Program-made: the position numbers and the translations under genes
The notes under the pieces: model-generated
The model's input: only the letters and a program-made list of their open reading frames with translations
The model's database searches: none
Told to the model about the DNA's origin: nothing
From: Acidovorax sp. DW039
Lineage (GTDB): Bacteria; Pseudomonadota; Gammaproteobacteria; Burkholderiales; Burkholderiaceae_C
Length of the DNA stretch: 64,000 nucleotides
NCBI RefSeq assembly: GCF_037101375.1
Contig: NZ_AP029019.1
Span: 4,386,001 to 4,450,000, forward strand
Direction of reading: 5' to 3'
Part shown: in pieces, positions 9,751 through 18,062 of the stretch
Layout of the letters: each line of letters begins with the position of its first letter
How positions within the stretch are numbered: the first letter of the stretch is position 1

Positions 9751-10864
9751 AGCCTTCTCCCATTCCGAACCGCTGACACTGGGCGTCGAGCTGGAACTGC
9801 AACTCGTCAACACCCACGACTATGACCTGGCACCGTATGCAGAAGACATGCTGCGCCTGATGAAGAAGGTACCCCTGCCCGGCAGCGTGGTGCCCGAGAT
9901 GACGAACAGCATGATCGAAATCTCCACCGCCGTGTGCCATTCGGCCAGCGAGGTGCTGGGGCAACTCACGCCCATCCGTGATGCGCTGGTCAAGAGTGCC
10001 GACAAGCTCAACATCGCCGTCGTGGGAGGTGGCACCCATCCCTTCCAGCAGTGGCATGAGCGCCGCATTTACGACAAGCCCCGCTTTCGTGAGCTGTCCG
10101 AGTTGTATGGCTACCTGTCCAAGCAGTTCACCATCTTCGGCCAGCACGTGCACATTGGCTGCCCCGATGCGAACGCTGCGCTGCTCATGCTGCACCGCAT
10201 GAGCCGCTACATCCCGCACTTCATTGCGCTGTCGGCGTCCAGCCCCTACGTGCAGGGGCAGGACACCGCTTTTGACTCCGCGCGGCTGAACTCGGTGTTT
10301 GCATTTCCGCTGTCGGGCAGAGCTCCCTTTGTGCTGACCTGGGACGATTTTGGCAAGTACTTCGACAAGATGACCCGCACGGGCGTGGTGCGCAGCATGA
10401 AGGACTTCTACTGGGACATCCGCCCCAAGCCCGAGTTCGGCACCATCGAGATCCGAGTGTTCGATACGCCCTTGACCATTGAACGTGCTGCCGCACTGGC
10501 GGGCTATGTGCAGTCGCTGGGGGCATGGTTTCTGGCAGACCAGCCTTTCACTCCGCAGGAAGATGACTATCTGGTCTACACCTACAACCGCTTTCAGGCC
10601 TGCCGCTTTGGCATGGACGCGGTCTATGTAGACCCCGCCACGGGCGAGCACATGCCGCTGCGCGAGCACATCCTCATGACCATGGACCGCATTGCGGGCC
10701 ACGCTGCTGCGCAGGGTGCCTCCAACGCCATGCATCTGCTGCGGCGCGAGACCGAAGCGGGCCAGAACGATGCACGCTGGCTGCGCGAGCGGCAGCGGCA
10801 GGAGCAACTACTAGCCGAAGTCAGCAGGCAGGCGGCGCAGCGCTTTCGCGGAACGCCTGCCTGA
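9740..10864 (+). CDS. YbdK-family carboxylate-amine ligase (glutamate-cysteine ligase type 2)
   Basis: A 374-residue enzyme of the GCS2 family. The start [24 protein letters not shown] is the family N-terminus, with a CCGGAG ribosome site inside the end of the antiporter gene. Family motifs visible are [43 protein letters not shown] and [19 protein letters not shown]. coli YbdK has weak glutamate-cysteine ligase activity in vitro and its true substrate is not settled. The overlap with an antiporter may hint at a role in thiol-linked stress, but this is inference. Confidence 0.9.
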   Translation: MSLEAFSHSEPLTLGVELELQLVNTHDYDLAPYAEDMLRLMKKVPLPGSVVPEMTNSMIEISTAVCHSASEVLGQLTPIRDALVKSADKLNIAVVGGGTHPFQQWHERRIYDKPRFRELSELYGYLSKQFTIFGQHVHIGCPDANAALLMLHRMSRYIPHFIALSASSPYVQGQDTAFDSARLNSVFAFPLSGRAPFVLTWDDFGKYFDKMTRTGVVRSMKDFYWDIRPKPEFGTIEIRVFDTPLTIERAAALAGYVQSLGAWFLADQPFTPQEDDYLVYTYNRFQACRFGMDAVYVDPATGEHMPLREHILMTMDRIAGHAAAQGASNAMHLLRRETEAGQNDARWLRERQRQEQLLAEVSRQAAQRFRGTPA

Positions 10865-10884
10865 GTCATTGACCTGGCGGCGCC

Positions 10885-11286
10885 CTAAGCCACTTGCAGC
10901 GCTTGCTTGCGGGCCAGTTGCGTGCGGCCACCGTAGCCCCAGTCGCTGGCAGGCAGTTCACGCACGATCACGTAACTGGCTTGCGCCAGGGTGCCTCCCG
11001 CCGTCAGTTGCCGCTCCAGCTCTGCGTAGGCAGCTTGCACATAGGCGGCTTTTTCCTCTGCAGTGTTCGTGCCTGCCGTGATGCTGATCTCCAGCAACGC
11101 GGTGGGCTGCTGCACGGACTCTGCGCCAATGTGCCAGCGCGCCGCAGGAAGATCATCGATCACCACAGCAGTCACCTCACGGCGTTTACCCAGCACGCGC
11201 ACGGTCAGATCGGTGAGCGCCACGGCCAGTTGCCGATAGCGCTCGGGGTTTTGCAAGGGGGTCAGTTTCAGGACAAGGGTGGGCAT
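10885..11286 (-). CDS. Tandem-fused 4-oxalocrotonate tautomerase-like protein
   Basis: 133 residues, about twice the 62-residue unit of classic 4-OT. The start puts the catalytic Pro directly after Met (MPTLVLKLTP). Residues 1-62 are one tautomerase repeat, with ARWHIG at its end. Residues about 64-125 are a second unit (LEISITAG, then ASDWGYGGRTQ) whose first strand lacks an N-terminal proline. Such fused tautomerases act as pseudo-dimers within trimers. The LysR gene diverges from it across 112 bases, the classic arrangement for a regulator and its target. The substrate is unknown. Confidence 0.8.
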   Translation of the reverse strand: MPTLVLKLTPLQNPERYRQLAVALTDLTVRVLGKRREVTAVVIDDLPAARWHIGAESVQQPTALLEISITAGTNTAEEKAAYVQAAYAELERQLTAGGTLAQASYVIVRELPASDWGYGGRTQLARKQALQVA

Positions 11287-11398
11287 GGCATTCCTTTCAG
11301 GTGGGAGCCACTGTAGGCAGCGCAACACGCAGTGGAAACGGCCCGAAGGGCAATACCGTTTTGCGCGGCATGCAAAGGCCCGCAGTTACCATTGCCCG

Positions 11399-12307
11399 AT
11401 GCGCGACATCCGCTTTGAAGACATGCACCTGTTTGCCCGCGTGGCCGACCTGGGCTCGCTGTCGGCCGTGGCGCGCGAGCGCGATGCGCCGGTGAGCCAG
11501 GTCTCGCGCACGCTGGCGCGCATTGAACAGTCCTGCGGTGCGCGGCTCGTGCACCGCAGCACCCACGGCCTCACGCTCACGGCCGAGGGGCAGACCTTTC
11601 TGGATTACTGCCGCCGCATCACTGGTGCGCTCGATGAACTCGAAGGCGAGTTCGCAGCGCACAGCGGCCAGCCCGGCGGCTGGGTGCGCGTGGCCTCCAG
11701 TTCGGTCGTGGCAGAGTACCTTCTGATTCCCAGCTTCGAGAGCCTGCAGCAACAGCACCCCCAACTGCGTATGGAACTGGTGGTGGACGACCGCATGGCC
11801 GACATGGCGCGCGATGGCATCGACATCGCCATTCGCACTGGCCCGCCGCTGACCGACACCGTGGTGGCACGCCCGCTAGGCACGCTGGCCCGCGCGCTGT
11901 ACGCCACCCCTGGCTACCTGCAGGCCCACGGTGTGCCGCAGCAGCCCGGCGACCTGCGCAAACACCGGCTCATCACCAACAGCGCCGTGGCCTTTTTGAA
12001 CCACTGGCCCTTTCTGGTCGACGGCCAGCCCCAGGAACTGGTGGCTGAGGGGCATTGGCGCTCTGATAGCACGGCCATCACGGCGCGCCTGGCCCTGCAA
12101 GGTTTGGGCATTGCGCGGCTGGCCACGGTGGTGGCCGAGCCCCTGGTGCACCAAGGGCTACTGGCTCCGGTGCTGGCTGGTTGCGTTGACCTACAGCCCA
12201 CCCCCATTTACGCCATCACACTCTCCCGTCGGCATCGGCTCCCCAAAATACAGGCCTGCATCGACCACTGGGCGAAGTGGTTTTCTCCAGCCCCAAGCCG
12301 CACGTAA
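11399..12307 (+). CDS. LysR-family transcriptional regulator
   Basis: 302 residues. The N-terminal winged helix-turn-helix is clear (MHLFARVADLGSLSAVARER, then VSQVSRTLARIEQSCGARL), followed by a linker helix and the periplasmic-binding-like effector domain ending near residue 295. The HTH is of the CrgA-like subgroup, with short DxHLFxRV beginnings. It diverges from the fused tautomerase gene and probably controls it and itself. The inducer is not predictable from the sequence. Confidence 0.9.
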   Translation: MRDIRFEDMHLFARVADLGSLSAVARERDAPVSQVSRTLARIEQSCGARLVHRSTHGLTLTAEGQTFLDYCRRITGALDELEGEFAAHSGQPGGWVRVASSSVVAEYLLIPSFESLQQQHPQLRMELVVDDRMADMARDGIDIAIRTGPPLTDTVVARPLGTLARALYATPGYLQAHGVPQQPGDLRKHRLITNSAVAFLNHWPFLVDGQPQELVAEGHWRSDSTAITARLALQGLGIARLATVVAEPLVHQGLLAPVLAGCVDLQPTPIYAITLSRRHRLPKIQACIDHWAKWFSPAPSRT

Positions 12308-12329
12308 TGGCTTCGGCCCTTTTTGGACT

Positions 12330-13328
12330 ATGGACCACACCATGGGTGAATTCGACCTGATTGCACGCTACTTCACACGCCCTGTGCGCCACGCCGCTTT
12401 GGGCGTGGGCGACGACTGTGCGCTGCTGGCTCCGCGCGCAGGCATGCAACTGGCCATCAGCAGCGACATGCTGGTAGAGGGCCGCCATTTTTTTGCCGAT
12501 GTGGAACCGGTCACCCTGGGGCACAAGGCACTGGCGGTCAACCTGTCTGACTTGGCGGCCTGCGGGGCTCGGCCGCTGGCCTTTACGCTGGCGCTGGCCC
12601 TGCCGCGCGTGGATGAGCCCTGGCTGGCGGGCTTCTCGCGGGGCCTGCTGGCGCTGGCCGACGCCCATGGCTGCGAGCTGATCGGCGGCGACACCACGCA
12701 GGGCCCGCTCAACATCTGCATTACCGTGTTTGGTGAAGTGCCCACCGGGCAAGCCCTGCTGCGCAGCGGCGCACGGGCAGGGGATGACATCTACGTAAGC
12801 GGCACGCTGGGCGATGCGCGCCTGGCGCTGGAGGCGCTGCTGGGCCATGTCCAGCTACCCGCCCCCGTGCTGGCCCAGACACGCCAGCGGCTGGAGCAAC
12901 CCACCCCACGCGTGGCCCTGGGCATGGCGCTGCGCGGTATTGCCAGCAGCGCCATGGATGTGAGCGATGGCCTGCTGGGGGACTTTGGGCACATCCTCAA
13001 GGCCTCGGGTGTGGGGGCCAGCATCCACACCCACGAAACTATCAAATTGATAGCTTCCTGCGCTGATACAGCAAGCGCTGGAGCCTCTTTTTATCAAAAC
13101 CTCCCCGAATCACTCCTGCACCAGTGCACCCTGGCGGGGGGGGACGATTACGAACTGATCTTTACCGCCCCACCGCACCGACGCGAGGCCGTGCAAGCCG
13201 CATCCACCCAAGCCCAGACACGCGTGACGCGCATTGGGCAGGTGGAGGCGCCCCCCGGCCTGCGCCTACAGGATGCGCAGGGCCAACCCGTGGAGAACCG
13301 CTTCGCATCGTTTGACCACTTTGCCTGA
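12330..13328 (+). CDS. thiL: Thiamine-monophosphate kinase
   Basis: 332 residues; converts thiamine phosphate to thiamine diphosphate with ATP. The start could also be the ATG 12 bases on (MGEFDLIARYF), which matches the usual family N-terminus; neither has a strong ribosome site. Key motifs are ALGVGDDCALL, AISSDMLVEGRHF, KALAVNLSDLAACGA, LIGGDTTQG, MDVSDGLLGDFGHI and LAGGDDYELIF. Between the last two motifs, residues 238-256 are encoded by an in-frame copy of the dispersed palindromic repeat seen elsewhere in this window, so this loop is longer and lower in GC than in E. coli ThiL. No TPP riboswitch is visible upstream. Confidence 0.93.
   Translation: MDHTMGEFDLIARYFTRPVRHAALGVGDDCALLAPRAGMQLAISSDMLVEGRHFFADVEPVTLGHKALAVNLSDLAACGARPLAFTLALALPRVDEPWLAGFSRGLLALADAHGCELIGGDTTQGPLNICITVFGEVPTGQALLRSGARAGDDIYVSGTLGDARLALEALLGHVQLPAPVLAQTRQRLEQPTPRVALGMALRGIASSAMDVSDGLLGDFGHILKASGVGASIHTHETIKLIASCADTASAGASFYQNLPESLLHQCTLAGGDDYELIFTAPPHRREAVQAASTQAQTRVTRIGQVEAPPGLRLQDAQGQPVENRFASFDHFA
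13038..13096 (+). repeat. Dispersed palindromic repeat, in-frame copy within thiL
   Basis: It reads ATCAAATTGATAGCTTCCTG, CGCTGATACAGCAAGCGCTG and GAGCCTCTTTTTAT, matching the intergenic copies in the same (sense) orientation. The two arms CTGCGCT and AGCGCTgGAG can still pair and are followed by TTTTT, so it even keeps a terminator-like shape. It is translated as IKLIASCADTASAGASFY. GC content falls sharply against the surrounding gene. It lies in a surface-loop region of ThiL, between VSDGLLGDFG and LAGGDDYEL. Confidence 0.75.
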
Positions 13329-13348
13329 TTGGCTGCGGGAGTTTTCCC

Positions 13349-14350
13349 TCACTTGTTGGCAATGATGCTGAGCAGCTCCTCGCGCGTGGTGGGGTCGTTC
13401 ATGTATTTGGCGTACAGCGGGGACATGCGCCGCACGAAGGGCGACACATCCTTCACCCGCACAAACTGGGCCCCCTGCTTGGCGGTGGTGTCCTGCGCCT
13501 GGGCTACGCGCTTGTTCCACAGCTCCCGCATCAGCAACGCAGAGCGCGCACCCGCCTCCTGAAACGCGGTCTTGTCTGCCTCAGACAGCTTGGCCCACAG
13601 GGCAGATGAAACCACCAGCGCTTCGGGCGACACCACATGGTTGGTCACAAACACGCTCTTGGCGACTTTGTAGTGGCCTGTGGCCTCGTACGAGGGCATG
13701 TTGTTCTCGGCACAGTCGATCGCGCCTTTTTCAAAGCCCGCCATCACCTCCTTGAAAGGCAGCGGCACGGGCTTGGCGTCCAGCAGCTTGACCATTTCCA
13801 CATAGATTTCAGACTGCTGCACCCGGATGGATGCGCCCGCCAGATCCCGCAGACTGGAGGGGCTGCGCCCCGCGCAGTAGAACGACCGCGCACCCCCGTC
13901 GTACCAGCCCAGCACCACGAAGCCCGCGGTCTTGAGGTTGGACGCAAAGCGCTCCCCCAGCTTGCCGTCCAGGTGGCGGAACATGTGGGCCGAGTCGGTA
14001 AAGAGGAAGGGCAGGTTCAGCACCTTGATGCCGGGCACGGCGTCTGACAGTGGGCCCGAGCTGAACTCCGCAATGTCCAGCTCGCCAGTCTTGAGCATCT
14101 GCACCGCCTTGGGCTGATCGCCCAGCACGGCGTTGGAGAACACCTCAACCTTGTAGCGCCCTTGCGTGGCCTTGCCCACCTGGTCGGCAAAGCTCTTCAT
14201 GGCCTCGGTCACTGGGTAGCCATCGGGGTGGATGTTCCACGCCCTCAGCGTGGTCTGCGCCACAGCGGGCGCAGCCAGAACCCCACCCAACGCAAGCATT
14301 GCGATGCCCCGGCAGACGTACCCCCAATACCGTTTTGCGGTGTTTGTCAT
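13349..14350 (-). CDS. TRAP transporter substrate-binding protein, DctP family
   Basis: 333 residues. The start MTNTAKRYW has AAAGGAG seven bases ahead. Residues 1-31 form a Sec signal peptide (MLALGGVLAAPAVAQ). The mature protein follows the DctP fold: WNIHPDGYPVTEAMKSFADQV, an ADLGDQPKAVQML-type stretch written here as VLGDQPKAVQMLKTGELDI, and the carboxylate-binding Arg in the GASIRVQQSEIY motif. TRAP systems take up C4-dicarboxylates, uronates or other carboxylates using a sodium gradient, but need DctQ and DctM membrane proteins, which are absent here. It diverges from a pectate lyase gene, which suggests a uronate-type ligand. Confidence 0.88.
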   Translation of the reverse strand: MTNTAKRYWGYVCRGIAMLALGGVLAAPAVAQTTLRAWNIHPDGYPVTEAMKSFADQVGKATQGRYKVEVFSNAVLGDQPKAVQMLKTGELDIAEFSSGPLSDAVPGIKVLNLPFLFTDSAHMFRHLDGKLGERFASNLKTAGFVVLGWYDGGARSFYCAGRSPSSLRDLAGASIRVQQSEIYVEMVKLLDAKPVPLPFKEVMAGFEKGAIDCAENNMPSYEATGHYKVAKSVFVTNHVVSPEALVVSSALWAKLSEADKTAFQEAGARSALLMRELWNKRVAQAQDTTAKQGAQFVRVKDVSPFVRRMSPLYAKYMNDPTTREELLSIIANK

Positions 14351-14745
14351 CTCCTCACTCCTTTTTTCATGGCGGCCCACCCCCAGCCTCGGTTATCACT
14401 TATTGATACGACATCCGATCAATTCATACATATCTCATCCACTCTTGATGACCATCAACTCGCCCCGTTGTCAGTTGACAATTCACGCGCAAGCAACTCG
14501 AAGAGACTACAAAAATCATGAAAATCAGAGGCTTTGATCGTCAATACGTCTTGATTTTCTGCAACATTTACTAACCAGCCATCCGGGTAAACGCCATCCC
14601 GCCCTTCTGTTTCATCTCCTCAGAATACACGTAGTTGTACGACGTCATTTTTCTTGGCTAGACAACTCTGCCGGCAGACAGACCGGCCAGCGGGCGCTGC
14701 GCGCCTGTGCTGTCACATATCCATTCACCGAGGAGACTGAAAAAC
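14351..14745. promoter_or_regulatory. Low-GC divergent control region between dctP-like and pectate lyase genes
   Basis: 395 bases without a credible gene, clearly richer in A+T than the flanks. It must contain promoters for both divergent genes. A 17-base near-palindrome, ACGTAGTTGTACGACGT, lies at 14629-14645, about 100 bases ahead of the lyase start. Its TTGTAC core resembles sites of FCD-type GntR regulators, which often respond to uronates. That assignment is tentative. Confidence 0.4.
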
Positions 14746-16542
14746 ATGAAACGCAGAGACTTTGCCCTGACCGCCGCCCTGTCACCCCTGCTGATGACAG
14801 CCTGCGGCGGAGGGGGCGGCAGCAGTGGCGGCGTGGAGCCCATCAATTTCACAGGAGCCAAGGCCGAGGCGGCCGCGGGCCTCAAGCGCGCTGCGCAGTA
14901 CATGGACGAGGTGGTGTCGTACCAGGGCGGCTACGTGTGGTCTTACTCGCCTGACCTGAAGCAGACCTTTGGCGAAATGGAGGCCTACCGCACCATGTGC
15001 TGGATTCAGCCACCCGGCACGCCCTCGGTGGGCCATGTGTATCTGGACGCCTACCACGCTACCGGTGACGAGCGCTACTACCAGGCGGCTGAGCGCACCA
15101 CCCTGGCCATCATCGCGGCCCAGCACAGCTCGGGCGGCTGGAACTACATCCACGACTTTGCGGGCGAAGACTCGCTCAAGAAGTGGTACGACACCATTGG
15201 CAAGAACGGCTGGCGGCTGGAAGAGTTCCAGCACTACTACGGCAACGCCACGTTTGACGATGCTGGCACGGCAGTGGCATCGCAACTGCTGCTGCGCATG
15301 TATGTGGAAAAGCGCGACGCCCGCTTTCTGGCCCCACTGCAAAAAGCCATCGACTTTGTGGTGAAGGCCCAGTTTGGCCCCGAGTACGGTATTGCCAACG
15401 GTGGCTGGCCGCAGCGCTTTCCGCACTTCCCCGGCTCGGTCAGCAGCATGCCGCTGCCCAATGCAGGGCAGATTCCGCCCGGCGGCATTGCGGGCATGGC
15501 CGATGGCGACTACACCCTGCACGTCACCTTCAACGATGACGTGATGGGCGAGAACATCAAGTTCCTGACCCTGTGCGTGATTGCCCTGGGCGAGACGCGC
15601 CTGATCGGCAACATCGAGCGCGCGATGGAATGCATGCGCCTGATGCAGCAGCCCGGCCCCCAGGCAGGCTGGAGCCTGCAGCACCTCTCGCGCCCCACGG
15701 ATGGCCGCCCCGCTGGCGCGCCCGCGGGGGCACGCAGTTACGAGCCCCGCTCGCTGGCCACGCATACCACGCAGACCAACATCAACCAGCTGTTCAACTA
15801 CTTCCAGCTCACGGGCGACAAGAAGTACCTGGCCCGCATCCCCGAGGCGATTGCCTGGCTCAAGAGCTGCCCCCTGCCCGCCGACGCAGCCACCAAGAAC
15901 CCGCTGCTCGGCGGTGGCCGCACCCACCCCACCTTCATCGAGCTGGGCACCAACGACGGGCTGTACATGCACCGCTATGGCTCCAACATCCACAACGGTG
16001 CCTACTACGCCGACAAGGACTACACCAACACCATCAGCCACTACTCGGCAGGCCGCACGATCAACATCGCTGCACTGGAGAGCACCTACAACAAGCTCAA
16101 CAGCATGACCAGCGCAGAGATTGCCGCCATGGTGGCCAAGTCACCACTCAAGACCAGCGGCACCCGTGAGCTGCCCAAGTACTTCTCGATCCGTGAGGTG
16201 GACTTCCCCGACCTGTTTGCAGGGGCCGTGATGACCACGCCCACCGTGCCCGACAGCGAAGCGCAAACCCTGCTGGCAGAGCTGGGCAGCAAAAGCTACT
16301 GGACTTCGCCCGTGCCAGAAATCGTCAACCCCTACAAGGGCGACGGGCCAAGCACCGCCTACACGGGCACGGCCTACCGCAGCAAGCATGTGGGTGATGT
16401 GTACGACACCTCGCCCTACCCCGCCGACAACCCGCCCGAAATCGAGCCCTACGTGAAGCGTGAGAAGCCGCAGTTCATCGTCACGTCCGAGTGGATTCGC
16501 CGCATGGGCCGGCTCATCGCCTACCTCACCCCCGTGGCCTGA
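14746..16542 (+). CDS. Secreted lipoprotein pectate lyase, PL10-like
   Basis: 598 residues. The start MKRRDF follows AGGAG. The N-terminus combines a twin-arginine motif (KRRDF) with a lipobox (LLMTAC), then Gly-rich GGGGGSSGG, so the protein is probably a Tat-exported, lipid-anchored enzyme. The core has the alpha/alpha-toroid repeats and the hallmark NGGWPQRFPHFPG and TLHVTFNDDVMGENI of polysaccharide lyase family 10 (PelA), which cleaves polygalacturonate. The region after about residue 350, with GRTHPTFIELGTNDGLYMHR, is not in the minimal lyase and may be an extension. It diverges from a TRAP binding protein. No other pectin gene is in view. Confidence 0.75.
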   Translation: MKRRDFALTAALSPLLMTACGGGGGSSGGVEPINFTGAKAEAAAGLKRAAQYMDEVVSYQGGYVWSYSPDLKQTFGEMEAYRTMCWIQPPGTPSVGHVYLDAYHATGDERYYQAAERTTLAIIAAQHSSGGWNYIHDFAGEDSLKKWYDTIGKNGWRLEEFQHYYGNATFDDAGTAVASQLLLRMYVEKRDARFLAPLQKAIDFVVKAQFGPEYGIANGGWPQRFPHFPGSVSSMPLPNAGQIPPGGIAGMADGDYTLHVTFNDDVMGENIKFLTLCVIALGETRLIGNIERAMECMRLMQQPGPQAGWSLQHLSRPTDGRPAGAPAGARSYEPRSLATHTTQTNINQLFNYFQLTGDKKYLARIPEAIAWLKSCPLPADAATKNPLLGGGRTHPTFIELGTNDGLYMHRYGSNIHNGAYYADKDYTNTISHYSAGRTINIAALESTYNKLNSMTSAEIAAMVAKSPLKTSGTRELPKYFSIREVDFPDLFAGAVMTTPTVPDSEAQTLLAELGSKSYWTSPVPEIVNPYKGDGPSTAYTGTAYRSKHVGDVYDTSPYPADNPPEIEPYVKREKPQFIVTSEWIRRMGRLIAYLTPVA

Positions 16543-16566
16543 GCCCCTGCGCAGAGCCCCGCCCAC

Positions 16567-17865
16567 TCATCGCATCTGAAACAGCTCCTGATGAAAGCTG
16601 CGGGGCCTGCGCCCCAGGCGCTGCATGGCAGAGCGCAGTGCCTGCCCAAACCCTTGCGGCCCGCAAAACCACACGCTGGCGCGCGGGCTTGCGCTGGCCA
16701 GCAGGGCGTCTGCCGCCACGGGGCCTTGGGTGTCGCTGTAGTGGATGTGCAGGGTCACGCGGGGCAGCGATGCGCACAGCTGCTGCATGCGGCGCGCAAA
16801 CACCGCCTCGTTCTCATTGCGCACGCAGTAGTGCAACTGCACCACCGGGGCCTGCTCAGGCGCGGCCTGAAGCGACTCCAGCCACGCCACAAAAGGTGTG
16901 GCCCCAATGCCCGCAGCCACCCACACCTGCTCGGGGGCCTTGTCGCGGCGGAAGTCAAACCGGCCATAGGGCCCCTCCACCCACACCGCCTGGCCCACAG
17001 AGACGCGCTGGGCCAGCCGGGCCGTGTAATCGCCCAGCGGCTTGATGGCGAACCGCACCCGCCCGTCGCGCTGGTCGGCATTGACCAGGGTGAAGGGGTG
17101 ATGCCCCTCGGCCTGGCTCACCGTCAAAAACGCAAACTGCCCGGCCCGGTGGCTCCATGTGCCTTCCACCTGGCACTCCAGCTCGACCACCCCGCTGGCA
17201 TGCACCTGCACATCCACCACCCGCGCAGGGTGGCGGCGGCTGCGCCCGATGCGCCCGCCCAGCGAACGCACGGCGCACACCACACCTGCCAGCGTGCACA
17301 CAGCCACCAGCGCACCGGCAGGTTGGACCCACCAGTCGGGCGGCACCAGCACCACTGCATGGAAGGCCAGCACCAGGTACACCACCGCCAGCAACTTGTG
17401 CAGGTAGCGCCAGAGATGGTACGGAAAGCGCTGCCACAGCGTGATGACCAGCATGGCCGCCAGGAACCACACGGCCCACTCACCCATTTCCTCAGCAGAA
17501 TGGCGAAACACGTTCAGCCACCAGTCAGGGCGCGGCGAACGCACCGGGCGGCCTACCCAAGCCACCAGCACGCTCTTGGACAACTGCGTGCCGTAGTGCA
17601 GCAGTGACAGCACCACGGCCCCAATGCCAGCCCACTTGTGCAGGCGGTAGATCTTGTCCATGCCGCCCAAAGGCCGCTCCAACCATACGGGCCGCAGCGA
17701 CAGCACCATGATCAGGGACATCAGCACCCAGGCCCCCAGCCCGGTGAGCAGCAGAATCTGGTTGCGCCAGGCCCACACATTCATGGCGGGGCCTTGCCAG
17801 GGCACGGTCAGCGCCCACACCAACGCGGCCAGCGCCAAAGCGCTTGCGAGAACTTTTTTCATCAT
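16567..17865 (-). CDS. Ferric reductase-like transmembrane flavocytochrome
   Basis: 432 residues, starting at the first of two adjacent ATGs (MMKK). Six or so membrane helices occupy residues 1-200, with paired histidines for heme in HKWAGIGAVVLSLLHYG and HLWRYLHKLLAVVYLVLAFH. The cytosolic half carries an FAD-binding motif (HPFTLVN, after AGQFAFLTV) and an NAD(P)H site (GIGATPFVAWL, CGPQGFG). Members move electrons across the membrane to reduce ferric iron or other acceptors, or act as NADPH-oxidase-like enzymes. It stands alone, converging on the lyase gene and diverging from the muiA-like gene. No iron-regulatory site was seen upstream. Confidence 0.85.
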   Translation of the reverse strand: MMKKVLASALALAALVWALTVPWQGPAMNVWAWRNQILLLTGLGAWVLMSLIMVLSLRPVWLERPLGGMDKIYRLHKWAGIGAVVLSLLHYGTQLSKSVLVAWVGRPVRSPRPDWWLNVFRHSAEEMGEWAVWFLAAMLVITLWQRFPYHLWRYLHKLLAVVYLVLAFHAVVLVPPDWWVQPAGALVAVCTLAGVVCAVRSLGGRIGRSRRHPARVVDVQVHASGVVELECQVEGTWSHRAGQFAFLTVSQAEGHHPFTLVNADQRDGRVRFAIKPLGDYTARLAQRVSVGQAVWVEGPYGRFDFRRDKAPEQVWVAAGIGATPFVAWLESLQAAPEQAPVVQLHYCVRNENEAVFARRMQQLCASLPRVTLHIHYSDTQGPVAADALLASASPRASVWFCGPQGFGQALRSAMQRLGRRPRSFHQELFQMR

Positions 17866-18062
17866 CCGGGGTGCCACCAAGCGGCACGTTTTTGGTATCG
17901 GAGCCCACGATAGCCCTCGGGGATGAAGCCATCCTTAATCCAACATAAACAAGGCGTAAAGAACGGGAAGACACATGCGAACGCGGCTGAACGCGGCTGC
18001 TAGGATTCGACCACCCGTGAACACGGGTTCCATGTCTCACCTGCCTACACCAGGAGCCCCTC

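Noticed and set aside
12310..12329. TPP riboswitch ahead of thiL
   Set aside because: The gap between the LysR gene and thiL is only about 20 bases, too short, and no THI-box sequence is present.
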